Notes under the pieces: generated by a model
The model's input: the letters and a program-made list of their open reading frames with translations, nothing else
What the model was told of the DNA's origin: nothing
Databases searched by the model: none
Source of the DNA: UBA4923 sp964486135
GTDB taxonomy: Bacteria > Bacillota > Clostridia > Saccharofermentanales > DTU023
Reading direction: 5' to 3'
DNA: 64,000 nt
NCBI GenBank assembly: GCA_964486135.1
Contig: CAZAKT010000003.1
Span: 1-64,000 of the forward strand
In this document: piece after piece, positions 61,254 to 64,000 of the stretch
How positions within the stretch are numbered: position 1 is the stretch's first letter
Layout: each line of letters starts with the position of its first letter
Position numbers and translations under genes: made by a program

Positions 61254-62357
61254 ATGAAAAAATTCCGTGTAGGAATATTGGGGGCAACCGGCTTTGTCGG
61301 CCAGCACTTTATAATGCTTCTGGAAGACCATCCCTGGTTTGAAGTGACCTGTCTCATGGCTTCACCAAGATCCAAGGGGAAGAGCTACCAGGAGGCGGTC
61401 GGTGACCAGTGGTTTATGGAGGATCCGATTCCGGAAGGGATCAGGGCTATCCCTGTCCTGGGGACAGACCAGCTGGATCTCTTGGGGGGTCAGGTAGACT
61501 TCATCTTCAGCGCTGTCAATATGGAAAAGGAAGACCTGATCCGCTTGGAGGAGACCATAGCCCGGGCGGAAATCCCTGTTGTCAGTAATAATTCAGCCCT
61601 CCGCTGGGGTCCTGACACTCCATTAGTAATACCAGAGATTAATCCAAGTCATACTCATTTGATAAAAGCACAGCGAGAGAGGCTGGGGACAAAGCGAGGC
61701 TTTGTTGTGACCAATCCCAACTGCTCCATCCAAAGCTTTATGACGGCCCTGACGCCCCTTTTGGACCTGGACCTGGAGAAGGTCTTTGTCACTACCTATC
61801 AGGCGGTCTCCGGGGCGGGGAGAAGGCTTGCTGACTGGCCTGAGATGCAGGGCAATGTCATCCCCTATATCGGAGGGGAGGAAGAGAAAAGCGAGCGGGA
61901 GCCCCTGAGGATATGGGGACAATGTGAAGGCCAGGGGATTGAGCTGGCCTCAACCCCCCTTATTTCGGCCCAGTGCCTCCGCGTGCCGGTGGAATTCGGT
62001 CATCTGGCGGCCGTCTTTGTCAAATTCAGGGAAAAGCCTGAGCAGGAGGAGATCCTGGCCAGATGGCGGGACTTTATAAGCGAAGTCGGGGAGGCGGGGT
62101 TGCCAAGCGCTCCGGTTCCCTTTTTACAGTATTTTGAGGAAGAGGACCGACCCCAACCCAGATTGGACGCCTCCCAGCAAAAGGGCATGGGGATCTCGAT
62201 CGGGCGCTTGCGACAAGACCCCCTCTTTGATTACAAGTTTGTCTGCTTGTCCAACAACCTGATCCGGGGGGCGGCAGGAGGGGCCATCCTTCTGGCGGAG
62301 CTGCTGGTTCATCAGGGCTGGCTGGCCCGGGAAGAGGAGGGGGAAGCATGCGGTTAA
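61254..62357 (+). CDS. asd: Aspartate-semialdehyde dehydrogenase
   Basis: A 367-residue NADP enzyme at the branch to lysine/diaminopimelate, threonine and methionine. It has the Rossmann start VGILGATGFVGQ, SNNSALRWGPDTPLVIPEINPSH and the catalytic cysteine in TNPNCSIQSF. SGAGRR follows, with a His in the HLAAVFVKF region. The pattern is that of the archaeal/fungal-type Asd rather than the E. coli type. The ATG at 61254 has AAAGGGGA upstream; the frame from 61200 is not supported. A TATACT box lies at 61204-61209. It overlaps the Mur ligase gene by 10 bp. Confidence 0.92.
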   Translation: MKKFRVGILGATGFVGQHFIMLLEDHPWFEVTCLMASPRSKGKSYQEAVGDQWFMEDPIPEGIRAIPVLGTDQLDLLGGQVDFIFSAVNMEKEDLIRLEETIARAEIPVVSNNSALRWGPDTPLVIPEINPSHTHLIKAQRERLGTKRGFVVTNPNCSIQSFMTALTPLLDLDLEKVFVTTYQAVSGAGRRLADWPEMQGNVIPYIGGEEEKSEREPLRIWGQCEGQGIELASTPLISAQCLRVPVEFGHLAAVFVKFREKPEQEEILARWRDFISEVGEAGLPSAPVPFLQYFEEEDRPQPRLDASQQKGMGISIGRLRQDPLFDYKFVCLSNNLIRGAAGGAILLAELLVHQGWLAREEEGEACG

Positions 62358-63886
62358 GCGACTTACTGACGGCCCTGTCAGAGGCAGAAATCCTTAACCA
62401 GGTCGCTGAAGCTGACGTCTTAGGTGTTACCTGTGATTCACGTATGGTCCGGCCAGGTTACATATTCGTGGCCATTCCGGGAGCCCTGACAGATGGTCAT
62501 CTTTACATTGATGAGGCGATGACCCGGGGAGCCCTGGCTGTCGTCCTGGAGCGGCCCCAGGGTCTTTCCGTCACCGAGATCCGGGTGCCGGTGGCCAGGC
62601 GGGCTTTGGCTGAGCTGTCACGGGCCTTTTACGGCTATCCCGACCGGGAGCTCTTTATGGTTGGGGTAACGGCGACAAATGGCAAAACCACCACCACTTC
62701 CATGGTTGACCATATCCTGACGGGGCAGGGGATAGAGACTTCAGTGATCGGATCGGTTGCCTACCGGTACGGGGATGTCAAGACCCAATCGCGGCTGACC
62801 ACACCGGAGAGCTCGGATCTCCACGCCATGCTCCGTCAACAGGCGGACGCCGGGGTCAAGGTGGTCTCCATGGAGGTATCCTCCATCGCCGAGGAACAGT
62901 ACCGGGTCTATGGGATCGATTACGATGTCGTCGCCTTCCTGAACATCACGCCGGACCATATGCCGGACCATGGATCCTTTGAGGCCTATTACCAGGCCAA
63001 GGCCAAGCTGGTCCGGACGGTGGGTCAGGGGACCCCAGTGATCCTGAACCGGGATCAGGAAGAGGTCTACAGGCTCCGGGAGGAAACACCAGGCCAGGTG
63101 ATCACCATAGGGATCGATCATGCGGATGCGGATGTGGTCGCAGAGAATCTACGCTTGCCTGCTGGCATCCCCCAATTCGACCTGGTCATCCGCCGGCCCA
63201 TCAAGACCGGGAGGGGAGTGGTGGAAGCGGGCCGTTGGCCCGTCCGTCTCCGGGTGCCCGGCCGCCATTCCGTCTACAATGCCATGGCCGCGACGATCAT
63301 AACATTATGCTATGTATTACCTATTGAAAAGATAGTACTACTATTAGAAAGCTTCAGGGGAGTGGAGCGGAGGCTGCAGATCCTTTACCAGAAGGAGTTC
63401 ACCCTGATCGATGACCATATCAGCGACGAGGACAATACGAGGAAGATGCTGGAGGCACTCTCCGTTATGACCGACGGCCTTCCCGTCCACCTCATCTATG
63501 CCGTCAGGGGTAACCGTGGCGTCCAGGTCAACCGTGAGGTCATCTCTCAATTTGCCGAACATAAGGATTCCATCAATTGGCGGACTTTCATGGTAACCGA
63601 CAGTATCGATGTCGCCAGGAAAAGGGACATAGTCCTGCCGGAGGAACATAAAGCCGTCATGGAAGATCTGCAGGCAGCGGGATATGAGGTCGAATTTCAG
63701 CTGGAGCTCCGGGCTGCCATTAATAAAATGCTGCCCCTTGTTGGGGAAGGCGAATTCTTTGTCCTGGCCGGTTCCCATAATATGGACAAGGGGGGCCGGA
63801 TTGCCCTGGAGCTTCTGGCGGAGGGGAGACCTGAATCTGAAAGGGAAGCCATCCTTGAAATCCTGGAAGACCGGGTCATGGGTTGA
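62348..63886 (+). CDS. Atypical MurE-like Mur ligase
   Basis: A 512-residue Mur-family ATP-dependent amide ligase. The N-domain and ATPase core are MurE-like: GYIFVAIPGALTDGH, the P-loop VTATNGKTTTTSM, TTPESSDLH, EVSS and the AKAKL lysine. The C-domain departs from MurE: the usual DYAHTPD reads DDHISDED, the GGDRD block reads VRGNRGVQVN, and the DNPR/DNPA selector reads TDSIDV. The HG motif reads ITPDHMPDHG. It should ligate an amino acid to a Mur-type or other carboxylate, but the substrates may not be UDP-MurNAc-dipeptide and DAP. Overlap with asd implies co-regulation and suggests a link with aspartate-family amino acids. Confidence 0.8.
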   Translation: MRLSDLLTALSEAEILNQVAEADVLGVTCDSRMVRPGYIFVAIPGALTDGHLYIDEAMTRGALAVVLERPQGLSVTEIRVPVARRALAELSRAFYGYPDRELFMVGVTATNGKTTTTSMVDHILTGQGIETSVIGSVAYRYGDVKTQSRLTTPESSDLHAMLRQQADAGVKVVSMEVSSIAEEQYRVYGIDYDVVAFLNITPDHMPDHGSFEAYYQAKAKLVRTVGQGTPVILNRDQEEVYRLREETPGQVITIGIDHADADVVAENLRLPAGIPQFDLVIRRPIKTGRGVVEAGRWPVRLRVPGRHSVYNAMAATIITLCYVLPIEKIVLLLESFRGVERRLQILYQKEFTLIDDHISDEDNTRKMLEALSVMTDGLPVHLIYAVRGNRGVQVNREVISQFAEHKDSINWRTFMVTDSIDVARKRDIVLPEEHKAVMEDLQAAGYEVEFQLELRAAINKMLPLVGEGEFFVLAGSHNMDKGGRIALELLAEGRPESEREAILEILEDRVMG

Positions 63887-63898
63887 CTGATTCCTGAA

Positions 63899-63936
63899 AT
63901 CGTACTGCGTAAAATATAAATTTTACGCAGTACGAT
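63899..63936. repeat. Perfect 17-bp inverted repeat (loop ATAA)
   Basis: ATCGTACTGCGTAAAAT and its exact complement flank four bases, 12 bp after the Mur ligase stop codon. No T tract follows, so it is not a classical terminator. It could be an operator, a recombination or insertion site, or a stable mRNA end. Confidence 0.7.
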
Positions 63937-64000
63937 AGGGGCAAACAAGGGAGAAGGCAGTAGAAGTCACTATTTATCTAAAAAGACGGAAAAGCCTTCA

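Noticed and set aside
1..64000. CRISPR arrays, rRNA genes, SRP RNA, classic riboswitches
   Set aside because: Looked for regularly spaced repeats and conserved cores; none was recognised by eye.

Overview
The window looks like part of the chromosome of a Gram-positive, Clostridia-like member of the Bacillota, probably a draft or metagenome assembly because it holds one run of exactly 100 N (55401-55500). The lineage is inferred from gene content and order: ylxM-ffh, rnc-smc-ftsY, rpsP-khpA-rimM-trmD-rplS-rbgA-rnhB, recA-recX, a nifZ-thiI pair, a YerB-type lipoprotein, a GAAC-N4-GTTC SOS box and sortase-type surface proteins. Most of the DNA is GC-rich. The two surface-protein genes and their flanks at 54.8-61.1 kb are clearly more AT-rich.

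Layout. 1-1183: end of a tRNA-Lys and a DUF3048 lipoprotein on the minus strand. 1405-4300: a compact KASIII, malonyl-CoA:ACP transacylase, ACP and phosphopantetheinyl transferase module, separate from the housekeeping acpP at 29.7 kb. 4491-8278: a two-subunit aconitase X followed by an Old Yellow Enzyme/Fe-S/NAD(P) oxidoreductase. 8473-13594: sirtuin, CorC/HlyC-type membrane protein, P-type calcium ATPase. 13591-18836: translation and RNA genes (infC-rpmI-rplT, TrmH-type methylase, rpsO, pnp). 18914-19108: tRNA-Trp and tRNA-Pro. 19.2-29.6 kb: rnhA, Nudix hydrolase, ftsK, cinA, murJ, recA, recX, rimO, pgsA. 29.7-38.8 kb: acpP, rnc, smc, ftsY, ylxM, ffh, rpsP, khpA, rimM, trmD. 38.9-42.0 kb: a lipoprotein/MBOAT/DHHW cassette, probably for acylation of a surface polymer, sits between trmD and rplS. 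42.1-44.5 kb: rplS, rbgA and an rnhB-yraN gene fusion. 44.6-53.7 kb: GntR regulator, nifZ-thiI, glyA-rarA, iscS-iscU, M18 aminopeptidase. 53750-54748: tyrosine recombinase on the minus strand. 55-61 kb: two paralogous wall-anchored isopeptide-domain proteins. 61.2-63.9 kb: aspartate-semialdehyde dehydrogenase and an atypical MurE-like ligase.

Several regulatory elements can be read directly: well-spaced sigma-A-type promoters (infC, recA, ylxM, rplS, the CorC gene and both surface-protein genes), an SOS box at recA, a terminator-like attenuator before infC and an apparent AUC start codon for IF3. The ylxM-ffh transcript, and perhaps rnhA, seem to start on the A of the ATG and so would be leaderless.

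The most unusual items are: the duplicated surface-protein locus, whose promoter, leader and 3' hairpins were duplicated with the coding sequence; the small acyl-carrier module; the aconitase X plus enoate-reductase operon; the MurE-like ligase without the usual amino-acid-selection motif; the RNase HII-YraN fusion; and a perfect 17-bp inverted repeat near the right edge. No CRISPR array, insertion sequence, prophage or rRNA gene was seen.
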